DNA of 64,000 nucleotides, taken from the NCBI GenBank assembly GCA_037042915.1, contig CM073197.1, positions 248,001 through 312,000 of the forward strand, in the 5' to 3' direction. The stretch is from Auricularia sp. M13 (lineage: Eukaryota; Basidiomycota; Agaricomycetes; Auriculariales; Auriculariaceae). The stretch's first letter is position 1, and the number at the start of each line of letters is the position of its first letter. The notes below the pieces were generated by a model. It had not been told where the DNA came from. It searched no databases and was given only the letters and a program-made list of their open reading frames with translations. The translations under genes and the position numbers were made by a program. Of this stretch, positions 10,365 through 21,941 are shown piece by piece.

Positions 10365-13300
10365 AAGCTTCGCATCTTTCTCTCAAGGAATCAAACCTGA
10401 CACGGGCGCGACCAATCTGCCAATGCGATGCTGCTGCCAGTGGTCTCAAAGCTTAAGCTTGATCAGAGATCGCACATCTTTGTCTAGGGCTGCTGCTGAT
10501 GTCCTCCGAGTCGATGCCTCGACACCCTGCCCCAAACCTAACGGAACCTGATTGCGTGTCTGCATTACTTGCTTGTGGGCTTCACGTCGCATCCCCTTAC
10601 GACTACGACTATCCTGAGGCAGAAGACTGCGTGCGCACTGGATACAGTATTTCACTGCCACGCTGCAAAAAAAGGTTGGGTCGCACCCCTATGGATGCGC
10701 GAAGTTTCTGAAGGAGCACCGTGACGGGCGCCCGAGCCTCGACTGCGAGCCGCGTGGTGCTGCGTTCGATGTGTGCACAATGCACAAACTGTCCCAGCCG
10801 GGCGCTGACACCCGACGTGCTCTTCGCTCCAACTCATCTTTCCCAGCGCGGACGCACAGCCGAAAACTCTGTTGGCGTTTGCGGATTCGAAGCTCGTGTA
10901 CTCGACGCACACGGGTTCGCCGCGCCATGGTGGGTGGCACGGGATCTTAGAACCTTCGTAGTGGCACGGCTCGCTCTGTCAATGTTCTGTACAAGCATTG
11001 CGTACTTCTTTGCGCGAGCGCGGCCAATATCTGTCCGCGCCGAGCTCGCGGTGATGGAGACGGTGAACCTCGAGTTCGACTCGGGCTGTCAATTCTAGGG
11101 CGTCATGCTAACCATTGGTCCTCACCAATGCAATCTCCCTAGAAGTCATGCTTAGATTCCTTTATGCACGGTGCACAGCGTGCGAGTGAGGTCTGGCGAC
11201 TGTACCCGGGGGCGCACTGCCCGGATTCCAGAACCTTACAGTAGCACGACACAGGGCGATCCCCATAACCAAACGTGCGCGGCCCCGAGATTTCCAACAC
11301 GCATCAGGGCGAGGGAGCATTCAGCGCTGGCACTGCAGCCTGTGTCACTGTGTGCCTCGCCGATCCGAGGTCGCGCGGCTCCGAGTGAGGCAGCACCGCT
11401 GGAAGTTGGAAGCAGATCTACTACCCGCATACCACTGAACGGGCCTTGCGCTGATTGCTACTCTATTAATGTGTTGCCATGACTGACAACGCAGCGTCTC
11501 TCTGGGCTTCGGGCCCGGGGAAGATAATATTTGGTTGTCAGTCGGCGACACGGGCATGTCAACGGCTAACGCTCGTGAGATCTCAAATGTGCGTTTTGAC
11601 TCTAATAAAAATAGTTTAATCCTAGGTATCCAAGATTGAGGAGCAGCTTGGTAGTCTCCGTAAGATGCTCGCGCTGCTTAGATGGTGCGAGAGAAGCCCT
11701 CAGGCTGCGGGCCCGGGAATTGTTGCAAATTATCTCCACCCTCTCGCTCCATAATTGCTGACCGGTTCGGCCGAAGATTTCACGCAGCTAACCACCCGTG
11801 CTATACTGAGCTGTGTGGCCGTTTTCTCCATGCGCAGGCCGATCGACCGTCGTGTGGGACCATCGCTTGTTTCATGCTTCGATTCGGACCTCTGAGTCGC
11901 GACCCGCTGAGCAGTGTTCTCGACCACATGAATTGCTAGGGTTACACCATTCTCCCATCGTCTACTGAGGCTCCTGACTCTACACTCAGCGTGGTGATCA
12001 CAGCGTTGAAAAGTGGGCATTCAATGCTCTGACCCCTTAGCCCGTCGCATTACAGGTCGTGCATGAATTATACACGCATTATTACGCGCGTCTGAGCTCT
12101 CGGCGAGCCAACGAGGACCCCGCACGCGTTCGGGCCTCCGAAGGAGCCCGCGATCCGGGAGTCTAGCACGCAAAACGCCGCGGCCGTGCAATGTTTGCCA
12201 CACCCGCAACACGGAACTGCCAGCGAGATTTCCAGCCCGGATGGGGAGCGGACGGGCTATGCCAGTGCGTGCGCCGCGCCGGTTCTTCCACTGGCATGTT
12301 CCTATTCCTGATCCCATTCTTCTTCGATGCAGGGGGATGCGCACATGGCTCCGTGAGATCTAGAGATTTCGCCCGGATTGCACGCGGTTTTGCCACACGG
12401 CTCGTCGGCTGCGACGCTGCTGTCTCCCCTCAGACCCGCGATTTGCTTCTGAGCGCGCGACGGACGGACGGAGCTGACGCTTTGACAACGCCTGGCGCGT
12501 CGATCCTGTTTATGATACAAGCTGGCACGGCTTCCGGAGTACTGCGCCCGTCGGTCCCGCGATTTCCAGCCCGCATTGGGTAACGGGTTTGTGCAAACAC
12601 TGCGGGGAGGTCTCTCCTGATGATCGGCGCGTGCAATTGCAGCATGACGCGCTCTTCCGTAACAGCGCTGGGCGGCTGCTGAGTGAGCTGTACCGGCACA
12701 ACATCGCCATATGCGCCGGATTCAGGACGATTAGCTCTCATACGGCCGTGCGGTGCTGTCATGGAACCTGCAGAACGATGCTTCGAGCGCAAGCGGCGTT
12801 TGCGGCGTGAGAAGGCGTGCGATCTACTCCGGGCGCTACGTCCTGCCAGCGCCAAGTGCCAGCTGACGCTGAGATCTCCACTGGTAGTTGAGAGAGCGTG
12901 CTGATGTGCGGCATTAAGGACTTGGTAGGCAGCTGTCACTACACCGGCCGTGATTCCGCTCCACGCACTTTTTCACACCGGACGGGGAACAGCGGGCGGG
13001 CCCTCCCTTGTTTTCTGTGGCGGAGCTTCTCCCACTGCTGAATTATGTCCGCCGACCGTGGTTGCAGTGCTGCAGCGATGCCGGTTGTTGCATGCGTCCT
13101 TGTTTAACCCCGTTCTGCGGCCTGTAATCACGGATGTTGTTGTCGCAATGATCGGAGCAAGGGATTCGTGGACCCGGCCGTGGTTGCTCCCGCGACCCGC
13201 TTGTGTTGGACTGCAAAATATCGAGCATCACCCACATTCCTATCTTCGGCCACATGCGGCAATATTCTCCGCATGTTGAACATAAAACCAAAAGGGATTG

Positions 13301-14227
13301 GCTGTTATGAGCAGAAGTTTACGCAAATATTGACATAATCTTCCGGAGCCTAGCGCAACTTTGTCAGTCGACGGTCGAGGTTTCACGTTCTCAATAGTCC
13401 TTAACAGCAAAGGTTAGACTGTTCAGGTGTTGCGATCGCCACAGGCCGCTCATGAAGCGCTTTCGCCGGCTCACATGACACCTTACCCGTCAGGCGCCCG
13501 CTGCGTCAAATAGGCTCCATGCTCAGGGTCGGGACACCGGACACCTCTGGCTGCCAGTGCAAGAGGAACAGCCCGAATATGGAACGAACTGACACACACG
13601 CTGTGCTTCGCGATGGACCGTGCTTAGTGCTATCTCCGGCATCTGTCCGGGCTCGCCTTCCGTGCGTGGGTCCGGAGACAAGAACGCATGGGCATGTGGG
13701 CTGTGGCGCAGCCCGAGTCCCGGTGAGACGTCAGATGTCCCGTGCTCATCCCTCCCACTTGTTCTCGAGAACTGGGCAGCCAATTGCAGCGCTGCGCTCG
13801 GCATCGCAGACTACTCGGTTCTGCGCACCGGGACTTCTCAGTGGCCAGCATCGATATCAAGGAATTGCAGCGGCATTCTCAAGATCTCATCACTGGCATA
13901 TCCCCCTCTTTCCATGCCTACCCGCTATTTGACACTGTACAGTCTGGTGCCGCAGCCTCTGGGGCCAGAGCATCCTGTTTCATCTGTCTCCATGTTGCAT
14001 CCACAGATTGTCTCCAGATCGATATATATCGGGAATCATCTCGCCCCCCAAGAATGGGTTGAACAGCATATTGTATTACATTCCGCTAACTACACAATGC
14101 ACGAAAAGTCCTAAAAATGCACATATGGGCGTACTGCTACAATATAAAAGCCTCCTCTGGGATGATCGAGGCTACAAATACAGGAGAACGCGTCGCGCCC
14201 ATGCACTCACGGCTGGAGGACATTGAC
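10365..14227. other. Gene-poor region, nothing recognisable
   Basis: There are many overlapping short frames on both strands, none with a motif I recognise and none that can be extended through plausible introns into a conserved domain. The stretch from about 10.5 to 13.9 kb looks like decayed repeat DNA of the same flavour as the first 5 kb. I see no RNA gene. Confidence 0.45.
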
Positions 14228-15812
14228 TCAGTGGACTTGCGGCACGATCGCGACGAACCAGTTCTTCAGATCACTGATCTCGTAGTTTAAGCCTTGAAGT
14301 GAAATTCCATGGCCCAATTGCAGCCTGTCTATGCGTCTTGCGGCATGCTGCGGGTCGAGGAAAGTAAGAAGACGCCGAGCGGGAACAGCGATCATCGATG
14401 ACTGGGGGCACGCATTCTCAATGACGAGAGTCTGGAGGCGTGGAAATTGAGGCAGGCGTAAGCGTGCAGATGGTCCGCCGCTGTGGTCGCCGAAGATCGT
14501 CCAATCGCCCATGCAGGACGGCGTCTTCAGCAGCGTGAGGTCGGACGGGCGATGCGTCAGCCTGATGGTCAAGGATCGCAAAGCAGGCGCAAACAACGTG
14601 ACTTCAGGCCAGCATCCGTCTTCAATCGTCGCCGACGTCAGAGAGCTGAAGTCTAGCGATCCTGTGCCGCAGAGTACATCCATCGCGCAGATACAGTTGA
14701 TGAAGGAATAGCGGCGCAAGTTACTTGTTGTCGCGCTGAATTGCAGAAACAGTCTCGGCAGGTTGCCCTCGCGATTCCAGCCCATGCTTAACGCGTCGAA
14801 CCGGTGCTCGGAAAGAACGGGCCATAGCAAGCTCTTGGCATCTGTCCGATCAAGGGTTTCTAGTTCAGCGTCGAGGACGTCGCCATCAGAGGAGAGGCCT
14901 ATGACGGGGATGCTCTCGTGGCCCAGGTCGAGAAGCAGAGCATGCTTGAGCGGATGATAAATTAGCAACTCTTTCAGGTTATGCTGCAGAAGAGAATTCG
15001 GGCCGTCGTCCAACTCGGACAGGTAATCTTGCGCCTTGACCTCGAGGAAGACCAATTTCCGGCAGGTATGGAAGATGGCGGCCAACGTCGCACTTGTGAG
15101 CCTGTCGGCAAACCACTGCAAGCGGGTAACGTTCCTGAACGCAGGCGGTATGGGCGTAGAGCTGCTGAAGTTCCACGCAAGAGTTAGTTCCTCAAGCACC
15201 CCAGGGTCCTCGGTGAGGAGGTTGCGAGGAAGCATTAGCTCGCTGCCTGTCGTTTGGCCGTCGAATGACAACAAACGAAGGACACGAAGCATTGGAGCAC
15301 GCCCTTGTAGCACGTACAGCAGCTCACTCGCATCCTCTTGGGATGCGAGACGCATCTCGAGTCGCTCCATGCGATGCAATCTCGGTGCGATGATGGAGAG
15401 GTAGACGAGAGAATAGCCCAAGTCGGGAGAAGGCTGCGGAAGGGACATGATAACGGAAATAGGCAAGTCCTTCGACCGCCTCAAAACGGTCTTGAGGAAG
15501 TCTGCCGACCAAGACATGTTCTGGGGCTCGACGTGAGTCCAGAGACGGGAACAGTCGTAGGCGACGTCGCGCCAGCGGCGACAGACGCTGGACACGACGG
15601 TGAGGTCCACGGGCGTGCAGTACGAGAAGATATGCTCTAGGAGCTCGTTGGCGAGCTGCTGAGTGTCATTGCTGCCGGTGCCACATTCGTAGTTAGCGCC
15701 GTGCCTCCGAGCGGGGAATATAGACACACCTAGGAGGTTGTGCTATGAACGGCCTCCGGGGCAGGGCAGCGTCAAAGGAGACAAGGGCGGCGTGGTGCCG
15801 TTGCGTCTTCAT
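14228..15812 (-). CDS. F-box protein
   Basis: Two exons on the minus strand, 15812-15730 and 15671-14228 (58-bp intron gtgtgt..ggcag with a CTAAC branch site), give 508 residues starting MKTQRHHAAL. The large exon on its own opens only from a GTG, so the ATG of the upstream exon is preferred. The F-box lies at about residues 30-75: LANELLEHIFSYCTPVDL followed by VSSVCRRWRDVAYDCSRLW, the usual L-P/N-x-E-I-L-x-x-I-F and V-C-x-x-W signatures. The rest looks like degenerate leucine-rich repeats (alternating ..LRVLRLLS.., ..LEELTLAWN.., ..LQTLVIENA..). F-box proteins bind Skp1 and bring substrates to SCF ubiquitin ligases; such LRR-like F-box genes are abundant in agaricomycetes. The substrate is unknown. 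Confidence 0.85.
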
Positions 15813-16294
15813 GGTGCTAGGGATGCGAGGACAAGGAGCGGGATACAAGCACGAGTCACTGCTATAACGAAGCACGACTGCTACCGAATGCTGTGCTGCA
15901 GCACGTTTTCGCACTGACCAAACTGCAGGAAGTCGCCACCCATTGCCATGAACATAACCAAATGCACAGAGGAGGACGAGAGGGATTGCCGCGGCGCAGA
16001 AAACCGCTGTCGTCAGGCAGTCAACAACGGGATTGTACTGCCCGTACCTGTGTCGGACAACAGCACGGCTTCCGCAGGGGAATCTCCGGGCTGGGAGAAT
16101 CTGCAGAGAAAAACCGGCAGAGCTTGTTCTCAAGAACCTACACTGCAGCATGCGAACGCAATTCTCCGGCGTGCGATGCAGCGGTGCATTACGCGATGAA
16201 GAAGTCCTGGTCAGTGTCAAACAGCAAAGAGACATCAATGGGTGGTCTTACAACAGTATAGATATGTGCTCCTCAGAATACACAGCAGTGACAT
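15813..16294. other. Spacer between F-box and cupredoxin genes
   Basis: About 480 bp holding the promoter side of the minus-strand F-box gene and the 3' end of the cupredoxin gene. No further coding unit is supported. Confidence 0.5.
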
Positions 16295-17245
16295 TCACAT
16301 GCGCGGAAGGTCTTCCGCGTCCCTGGAAGCGGCGGGAGCGCTGCTCGCCGTCGTGTTTTCCTGCGACGGATTTGCAGCATTCGCGGCCACCTGCGAAATC
16401 CGCTTCTCGAGTCTCCTCTTCCATTCTGTACGCTTGTGTGCACGCCGCACGCGCGTGACGACAATCCAATGCCGCACGACGAGTCCCGCACCGACAAGGA
16501 GCAGTAAGCTGACCGCAATAATGCCAACGACGGCGCCGGCAGACAGATGTCCATTGCTTCCCGCCGCAGAGGGAGACGTTCCTACGCGAGCAGCGACCCC
16601 GCTTCCCAACGGAGATCCATTGGGAGATACGTTGGCCTGCGAGAGTGGTAAAGTGTGAGAAAAGCGGATAGGGATGAAATTGACGCACAAAGCCGCCGAG
16701 GGGTGCGCTCGTTGCGGAAAGAACGAGAGTATTTGAGAACTCATTTGCATTGAGCCCGCCGACTGCACCACTCTGGCAATGCGTTGACGACGAGCACGCA
16801 AAGAATATCGCTGCGGAAATAACGACCGTCAGGACAGAAATGGATGGAGGTGCTGACATACGCTGAGATATATTGGTTATTTGAATTGTGAAGAGAGATC
16901 CTGCTTTGGACGTCGGACTACTGAATCCGTTCGGGAGAAATGTACATGGCGCGCTGAGGTTCGTCTGAGCGACTGCGTGGCCATCTCTGGGTGCATCGTC
17001 AGAATGTAGGGGTAGTAAGCCAAGGGTTGGGCATACGTCGTGAAGTTGAATGTTACAAAATCATTGACCTCTACTGCTTGCAAGAACTGGGGCGTGAACT
17101 CGTTGCCCGAGCCTCCGCCGACCAAAATCTAGCAAGTGCACAATGTCAGGACTCAGAAGTCTAGCCTGAAGGGAGGAAAGCGTACCTTATACTCCGCTGC
17201 ACGTATTAAGGTCCATAGCAAAGGCAAGGGCAGCAGGCCGAGCAT
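16295..17245 (-). CDS. Membrane-anchored extracellular cupredoxin
   Basis: Five exons on the minus strand (17245-17186, 17128-17037, 16986-16862, 16810-16689, 16636-16295; introns 50-57 bp) stay in frame for 246 residues. Residues 1-17 (MLGLLPLPLLWTLIRAA) are a signal peptide. The cupredoxin domain follows: ILVGGGSGNEFTPQFLQAVE, VNDFVTFNFTT, then DGHAVAQTNLSAPC, PNGFSSP, QPIFFACSSSTHCQSGAVGG. These match the fungal serine-rich/plastocyanin-like family, where NHxVTQSxFxxPC and WFxCxxxxHCxxGMVG hold the copper ligands. Here the usual Met of GMVG is Ala, so type-1 copper binding may be altered or lost. A glycine/serine-rich stalk leads to a TM helix (AGAVVGIIAVSLLLLVGAGL) and a basic cytoplasmic tail. 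It probably sits at the cell surface; its function is not known. Confidence 0.85.
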
Positions 17246-17630
17246 CGCGAGGCTCGCGAGTGACCGGGTGACGACCAACGCGGGTCGAAAGAACGTTTCG
17301 GGCCGTGCCGGTGCCCGAAGGCTCGGCGCCACGTGCTCAGTCGTGTCACCAATTTTCGTGCTTGTGGTTTCTGACAGATATAACATAATAATCTTCAGAA
17401 AGGATCCCAGAAATAAAAGATACAGCACATTTGTTGAAACGAAATCTGGCAAAAAGAAGGTCCCACTGCCCGCAATGACCGCGCAAAATACGAAGGCCGT
17501 CGTTACATAACAATATCTCACATCGATCATTGATCATGAAGAATCTTTGACAAGTCGTTGCTTTTATGAGCTTTTATGAGATGCTACATGAATGATGCGT
17601 ATTCTATTTACATTGAGTGGGTCATTATCG
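17246..17630. other. Spacer, no gene seen
   Basis: About 385 bp between the start of the cupredoxin gene and the 3' end of the next minus-strand gene. It is AT-rich towards 17350-17610, consistent with promoter and 3' UTR. An open frame at 17153-17530 is only an extension through the cupredoxin start. Confidence 0.5.
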
Positions 17631-19144
17631 TCAAGCAGCCATGTCTACGCCTCGGCGTAGCGATGAGATCGTAAAAAGAATGCTCTCGCACTGCAGCGTG
17701 ACCGTAGTGCCAGGCTTGACATCCCCCGTTTTGAATAGGCGCACCCAGCGTCCATCTTCCTTGACCCAGTCCTTTTCCTTCGTGCGTATCTCCTTCGCCT
17801 TGCAAACAACGCTCCCACAGATCATAAAGGTCCTATCCTTCGCACGCGCAAAGACAGACACAGGAAACCGGATGGCTGCCGTGCAGACATGACCGTCGGA
17901 AGCGCGCGGCGGAATGGTAATCTGAAGCAGAATGCTGGTTGGAGGCGCGGAGCGTCGTTCGCCGATAATCGACGTGAAGTCCTCGTATGGCTCCGGGCCC
18001 TGCTCACGCTGAGAGTAGCCATAGCTTCTAGGGACTGGGCATGGAACTGTAAGGAAGCGGACGCTGACATCTGTCACCTGCCATTCGTCGAGGAACTTGG
18101 GACCCATATTCTCCAGCATTATTGAGCAATCCAAACACCCGTAAGAGCTACGGGAGGCGTTGAGTGATTCGTATTCCTCCTTATAGAAGCGCTTACGTCG
18201 GCGACGCATCCCAGAAATCAGCGTGAGAATCCTTGTATGGAACTTTGATGCACAGGCGAGCGGTGGCTGGGACCTGCGTGGCATTATGAGGAGGAGAACG
18301 CGGGACGTGAGTAAATCGCATACCTCAACAGTCTGGTCTTGTGCAGCAACGTCGGGAGGAATTTTTGGTAGTGCCCGCTTGACACGTTGCTGTGCAGGTT
18401 GGCATTGTTCTGGTTCAGGTTCGAGCCCGGATTCTGCAGGCTCCTCGTCCTCTATAGAAGGCAAATCTGCAAGTCGCGGGCGAGGAGTTTGCAGAGGATC
18501 GAATGTAAAAGGATCTGGTCGATCGTTCGCGGACCGGGCCATGCTGCCAATTTTCCAACCTGGGCCTGCGGATTGCTGCCAGTCGACCAGGCCAGTGTCA
18601 GAAGCAGATGCGAGCGAGCAGGATGTGCTCGGTGTCAGGGGATTTCGAAGAGTTCCCGTCTCTGTGTCAAAGAGGTTGGCGGAGTGGGAGAAAGAAGAAG
18701 AGGAGGAGAGTAGACCGGGTGGTGGCTCAATTCCCGACAGTTCAAAGGTGGGCGGCAGCGCCACGCTGGTGGACTGAGGACAATGATGACTCCGCTCGCG
18801 GAGTACGCGTCGCTGGACCCTGACGCGGTCATTAAATGACGAATGAGGCGCACAGGACGGCTCAGAGGCCGCCGTAACCTGCTCAGGTCTGTCATGGTCA
18901 GCAGTCGGTGGGCTCGCTTTTGTAGCACGGGACCAGCTTCGCCCTTTATTCGCCCTGTCACAGCGGTCAGGCCATCTATGCGATGTTTGGACCAGGACCA
19001 TTTCCAGCGTATGTGGCACCCTCGCTCTGCGATGGTGGTGGGAAGGAGCGTGTTGCCGGATTCAATCGGGCCGATGGCTGTTCTTTGCTTGTTTCGTCGG
19101 AGAATCGCCGTTGTGACAGTGTGAAAGAGTTCGCAGGCTTTCAT
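17631..19144 (-). CDS. Hypothetical 451-residue protein
   Basis: I propose four exons on the minus strand (19144-18879, 18819-18324, 18273-18197, 18147-17631) with introns of 59, 50 and 49 bp, all GT..AG and frame-preserving, starting MKACELFHTV. The 5' exon is the least certain part. Without the splicing, an uninterrupted frame also covers much of the locus. The N-terminal half is Ser/Pro-rich and acidic and looks disordered. The C-terminal half is compact: LCIKVPYKDSHADFW, TSYGCLDCSIMLENMGPKF, WQVTDVSVRFLTVP and RASDGHVCTAAIRFPVSVF suggest a beta-rich domain with a CxxC pair. I do not recognise a family. There is no signal peptide or TM helix, so it is probably intracellular. Confidence 0.6.
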
Positions 19145-19426
19145 CGCCTCAATGAATTCGCGCTACCTATTGTTCCCTCAAGTGCCTAGTGAGTGCCACG
19201 GGAATGCTATCTTAGATATCTTTTCTCATGCGACGTTTAGCCACGAAGAGTTACAAAACCGAAGGTTAAGGATCTCAGACAACGTCAACCCGACGTTGAG
19301 CACGGCGTTCGTATGCGATATATCATTGGATCGTGACACACCGCGCTGAATGCCAGCTATTCGATTTCGAGCGTGCAAGATTAGATATAATACAGCCAAC
19401 TCGCTCGCATACGCTTCGCTCAGTCC
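19145..19426. other. Spacer, no gene seen
   Basis: Short intergenic stretch between the 5' end of the 451-residue protein gene and the last exon of the GH131 gene. Nothing else is recognisable. Confidence 0.4.
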
Positions 19427-20640
19427 TCACAAGCACTGGCAAACAATCAGCCTGGTGCTCTTTCGATAACCATTGAGCTTACCTGAGAGTAGTAGATACC
19501 GGATACGACCTTGCAAGTAAACGGAGACTCGCAAACTGTCGGTCCGCTGTGAACGCATCAGCTATCTTCGCACTGAAGCGTTGCTCGAGACTCACGTGTA
19601 TCCCTGGCCGCCGCACTGGCCGAAATGAGTCTGCGTGGGACCGCTCGCGGTCGTGGTCGTCGTTGGCTGGCTGGCAGTCGTGGTCGGCGCGGACGCTGTC
19701 GACGTAACGGGCACGGACGTGCCCGGCGTGCCGGACGGGGAAGACCCAGCTTGGGGACCGGCGATGCTGGTCGTGATGCTGCCACTCTCGACGAAGATGC
19801 CGCTCCAGAAGTAGTCCTCCGGCGCGGCGTTAGTGCCGCCGTTGGGCAGGCGCAGGACACCGATGTGGAAGTCGGCCGAGTTCGTCGACGGAGAACCCGA
19901 CTGCGGCGCGACGACCTGCGTGAGCGGCGCCGAGCCAGTGCTCTGCCACAGCCCGATTAAGTTGCTGCCAAAGTCGATGTCGTACGCGAAGTTGTACCAT
20001 GTGTCCGGCGTGAGCTGCGTTGACCATTTGGTCACACCACCGATCATCCAGCGCAGGTTGTTGTCTGCACCCGACGCGCCCGAGAGAGTACCGTACTTCA
20101 GCTCGGTGAAGTGCGACTCGAAGAAGGCGATCTGATGCTCGAAGTTGGGGTTCGGCGCGTTTGTCGAGGATGTCTTCAGCGAGAAGTGGTAGAACCTGCC
20201 AGTCAAGCACAATGATGAGGCTCAAGTAAAGCTACAAGTGACTGCCAAGACGCACAGGTGACCAGAACCAAGGTTGGCCTTCGTCTGGGGAATAATTTCC
20301 GTACGCTCCATGGTCTGTCCGTTCCAGAATGCCGTCCCGTCAATGGTTGTCTTGACACCCTTTGCTTCGCTTGTGTCGGCTGGGTTCTTGTAGCTCGTCT
20401 GCACGTCGAGGTACTTCGACGTCGCAGCCGAGCCGTGAATGTACCATTGCCATGGCTCAATCTGGTTCGACCAGCTCCCTGAAAGGACAGTCAAAAATAT
20501 GCGAAATACGAAGTGAATCTAAGCGTACATTGGTCGAATGTTGCAGAAGTAAAAGACGAGTTGAAAAACCCGTTCCAGAGTACAGTTCCTGCGCGCGCAA
20601 GGGCGACGAAGGGGACGAGTGCGGCGAAAGCGGCTTTCAT
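19427..20640 (-). CDS. GH131 beta-glucanase with C-terminal CBM1
   Basis: Five exons on the minus strand (20640-20529, 20478-20256, 20195-19596, 19546-19483, 19435-19427; introns 50, 60, 49 and 47 bp) give 335 residues. The last exon is only nine bases and encodes Cys-Leu-stop. Residues 1-17 (MKAAFAALVPFVALARA) are a signal peptide. The GH131 domain follows (GTVLWNGFFNSS, FDQWSWSNQIEPWQWYIHG, RTEIIPQTKANLGSGHLFYH, NPNFEHQIAFFESHFTELKY, LRWMIGGV, TWYNFAYDIDF). Next is a Ser/Thr-rich linker (TSTASAPTTTASQPTTTTTA). It ends in a family-1 cellulose-binding module (HFGQCGGQGYTGPTVCESPF, TCKVVSGIYYSQCL). Characterised GH131 enzymes cleave beta-1,3/1,6- and beta-1,4-glucans, so this is a secreted plant- or fungal-cell-wall enzyme targeted to cellulose. 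Confidence 0.95.
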
Positions 20641-20928
20641 GGTGGGGTCGCGCAGGATACGTAGACGCAGATTTCGGGAAGTCTGGAGGCCGTGAAATAT
20701 ACGGTGCGCGCGTTCTTCGGCGACTTGTCACAGCTGGCGGGGATGACGCTTCGGCGCATCACGTGCAAATGAGCGATGCCGAGCTTCTTCCTCTGGTGGC
20801 CGAGACAGCTTTGTGGCGCGCGCATAGGCAACACTGCATTGTATTAGCGTCGATAGCCAGGCGAGCGACAGACATACCGGCTCGATAGGGTTTGTCGCAC
20901 CAATGGTCGTTCAGAGATACGTTATAAA

Positions 20929-21188
20929 AAGCGCGGCAGAGTCAAACGACCACAGTAGTCCGAGCCATGGTATGCCGCACAATGATCCTTCTTCGGCGCA
21001 CAATAGCAAAGTTGCCCACACCGCCGCTGTCGAGCCCACCGTTGCTGTCGCATGTTTCTCGGCGACACTTCGCGAAGGCTCTCCAAGAAAAGATGGCAGC
21101 AAATCTTCCGCACTACCGACTGCTAAGCGCAATCGCGTCTCTGGGGCGTCCGAGGTTTGAGTCTGCTGAATCAAGGCGTGCTGAGTAG
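20929..21188 (+). other. Possible small gene, weak
   Basis: A TATA-like ttataaaaag at about 20929-20938 precedes an ATG at 20967 that opens a 73-codon frame (MVCRTMILLRRTIAKLPTPP .. SRRHFAKALQEKMAANLPHY). The basic, hydroxylated N-terminus could be a mitochondrial presequence. No family is recognised, and an antisense frame of similar length exists, so this is only a possibility. Confidence 0.25.
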
Positions 21189-21936
21189 AATGGCGTATCG
21201 GCAATTGCTACATCGAAGCTTCGATGGCGATAGCATTGGGAGCGGACAGCTCTCTAGCGCCGTTCAGTCAAGCGTCGAGCAGTGCTACGTTGGCTGAGTG
21301 TTCGCTAACAACCTTGCGAGGTTGAAGGACGAAACAAAGTTTGAAAAGGTGCCGGCACCCGAGCACTGCCACATCAGAACAGGATGGACATGAGATCCGA
21401 TTTGCGAATATACAGCATAAGATTTTTTGAGTATAAAATATACACTTGTATAATAGTGTCACAAAGCCTAATATTGCAGGATATAGACAGAGAACTTGGA
21501 TAGGTTTTACCTGAAGGAAATTCGGAACAAACTGGAATGAAACTCCGCTCAACGGCTTGTTACGCCGTTCGTCCTCACGGTTTTGCATTTTCTCCACCTA
21601 CTATCTTCGAGAAACGCATTAGACGTCGAATTGCTGCCCTCCTCCCATGATAGCTTCCATAGACACGTCTCCATCGGTCATTAAATGTCTCTGGCCTCGT
21701 CTGGGGTACGTTTTCGTAAATTTATTTTCGATTTGACTCTTTCAGGATGTCACGCTCTCGACATCTGCGTGGTTTTCAGACCTTCGACGCACCTTCACGC
21801 CGGCTTACGGCACAGAACCAGCCTCCCTGCGCCTGACGACCTTTACACGCACAGGTGTGCCCTCCTTTCCCGGACATACGATCTCTCGCGCGCGATCCTC
21901 GGCTCATCTGTTTCTTGGTTGCGAAATCCAACGGTA

Positions 21937-21941
21937 CTCGG
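21937..21941. repeat. 5-bp target-site duplication, left copy
   Basis: CTCGG directly abuts the left LTR; the same five bases follow the right LTR at 36548-36552. A 5-bp duplication is what Ty3/gypsy integrases leave. Confidence 0.85.

Larger units (their letters stand above)
20641..21941. other. Intergenic region before the retroelement
   Basis: Holds the upstream region of the minus-strand GH131 gene and, apart from the weak candidate at 20967, nothing I can support as a gene. The sequence from about 21400 to 21720 is AT-richer. Confidence 0.45.

Noticed and set aside
15693-15727. GTG at 15727 as start of the first F-box protein
   Set aside because: Fungal nuclear genes start at ATG, and a 58-bp intron links the frame to an ATG at 15812.
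20911-21204. Minus-strand 97-codon frame opposite the weak candidate at 20967
   Set aside because: No domain and no start context; it is probably antisense shadow.
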